In this document: positions 18,456 to 18,901 of the stretch, piece after piece
How positions within the stretch are numbered: position 1 is the first letter of the stretch
Layout: the number at the start of each line of letters is the position of its first letter
Origin: Thermomucor indicae-seudaticae
Lineage: Eukaryota > Mucoromycota > Mucoromycetes > Mucorales > Lichtheimiaceae
Direction: 5' to 3'
Assembly (NCBI GenBank): GCA_000787465.1
Contig: JSYX01000648.1
Span: 1-18,901, forward strand
Length of the DNA stretch: 18,901 bases
The notes under the pieces: model-generated
What the model was told of the DNA's origin: nothing
The model's database searches: none
What the model saw: the letters and a program-made list of their open reading frames with translations, nothing else
Translations under genes and position numbers: made by a program

Positions 18456-18901
18456 ATGGGTATGTTTGGGGGGAAATGGGATGGATGGATGGATGGATGG
18501 CAAATGGATGGATGGGTGGGAAAATCATGAGAGGTTGCCATATTTGCTCACTGTTTCTATTTTGACTGGAATGCACCGTTAAATAGTGGTAAGCATCTTG
18601 GGCATTGGACAGCGTCAAAGGTCTTTGCAAGTTGATTAATGAGTCTTTGTTGTCATTGCGTTAGAACTTTACTATTGAGGAGATCCGTGGTTTGATGGTG
18701 GGTTTTTTTTCTTTATGCATAAGCGCGTACATTATGTGAGCAGTTTTCCTGACGGGAAGAAACATTTCGATAGGACAAAGTTACGAACGTCCGTAACATG
18801 TCCGTCATTGCCCACGTCGATCACGGCAAATCGACCCTGACCGACTCCTTGGTCTCCAAGGCCGGTATTATTTCTGCTGGTCGTGCTGGTGAAACCCGTT
18901 T
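18456..18901 (+). CDS. eEF2: Translation elongation factor 2, 5' end (partial)
   Basis: GTPase that drives ribosomal translocation; only the N-terminus is inside the window. Secure exons are 18665-18697 ([11 protein letters not shown]) and 18774-18901 ([20 protein letters not shown] and on to GRAGETRF), joined by a 76-bp intron (GTGGGT...GATAG). The P-loop AHVDHGKS binds GTP. The family normally begins [14 protein letters not shown], so two residues are missing upstream of 18665. The acceptor GCGTTAG (ends 18664) pairs with a GTAAGC donor at 18589. The base triplets just before that donor read ATA GTG, not ATG GTG. An ATGG with good start context at 18456-18459, followed by a GTATGT donor, can supply the start if TG (18587-18588) is a 2-nt exon. 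The first exon is therefore uncertain; the gene identity is not. Confidence 0.93.
18477..18516. repeat. ATGG tandem repeat
   Basis: Tetranucleotide ATGG/GATG repeats, interrupted by CAA, inside the proposed first intron of eEF2. The repeat also supplies many decoy ATG triplets upstream of the conserved coding exon, so first-exon prediction here is error-prone. Confidence 0.8.

Noticed and set aside
1..18901. CRISPR arrays, prokaryotic-style operons, bacterial defence systems, rRNA genes
   Set aside because: Spliceosomal introns and eukaryotic gene families show nuclear fungal DNA, and no regularly spaced repeats or rRNA-like stretches were seen.

Overview
The window looks like nuclear DNA of a filamentous fungus, most likely an early-diverging one (Mucoromycota, probably Mucorales). 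The evidence is the many very short introns (53-76 bp, GT-AG, often GTAAG or GTATG donors), moderate GC content, long GA/CT and TG microsatellite tracts in the spacers, and a set of typical fungal housekeeping genes. No species can be named from the sequence alone. The exon-intron models below were built by hand from splice sites, reading-phase arithmetic and protein-family continuity.

Layout. Positions 1-1312 hold a degenerate repeat and the remains, or a hard-to-model copy, of an unrecognised plus-strand gene. A 114-bp terminal-inverted-repeat element sits in one of its exons. Six minus-strand genes follow in tandem: KGD2 (mitochondrial 2-oxoglutarate dehydrogenase E2, 1755-3375), a membrane-anchored SAM-dependent methyltransferase (4032-5166), a Rua1-type zinc-binding transcription factor (5394-6412), an F-box/WD40 ubiquitin-ligase receptor (7836-9566), the mitochondrial ADP/ATP carrier (10073-11120) and the mitochondrial iron-sulfur assembly protein ISA2 (12451-13171). 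A 950-bp spacer separates ISA2 from a divergent, intronless plus-strand gene for an acidic WD40-like protein (14126-16372). This converges on an intronless minus-strand nucleotide-sugar transporter (16606-17649). The right edge holds the 5' end of the translation elongation factor eEF2 gene (plus strand, cut by the window end).

The genes do not form one pathway. Three of them (KGD2, AAC, ISA2) encode mitochondrial proteins, so respiration-linked functions are somewhat concentrated, but nothing shows this is more than chance.

The most notable points are: (1) the inverted-repeat element at 944-1061, whose removal leaves an open frame both by TA excision and by splicing from GT/AG sites near its ends, as expected of an introner-like element; (2) the eEF2 5' end, where the conserved N-terminus can only be rebuilt with a 2-nt exon or a non-AUG start; (3) a near-perfect 21-bp palindrome just upstream of the ADP/ATP carrier; (4) an 85-bp imperfect hairpin element between AAC and the F-box gene.
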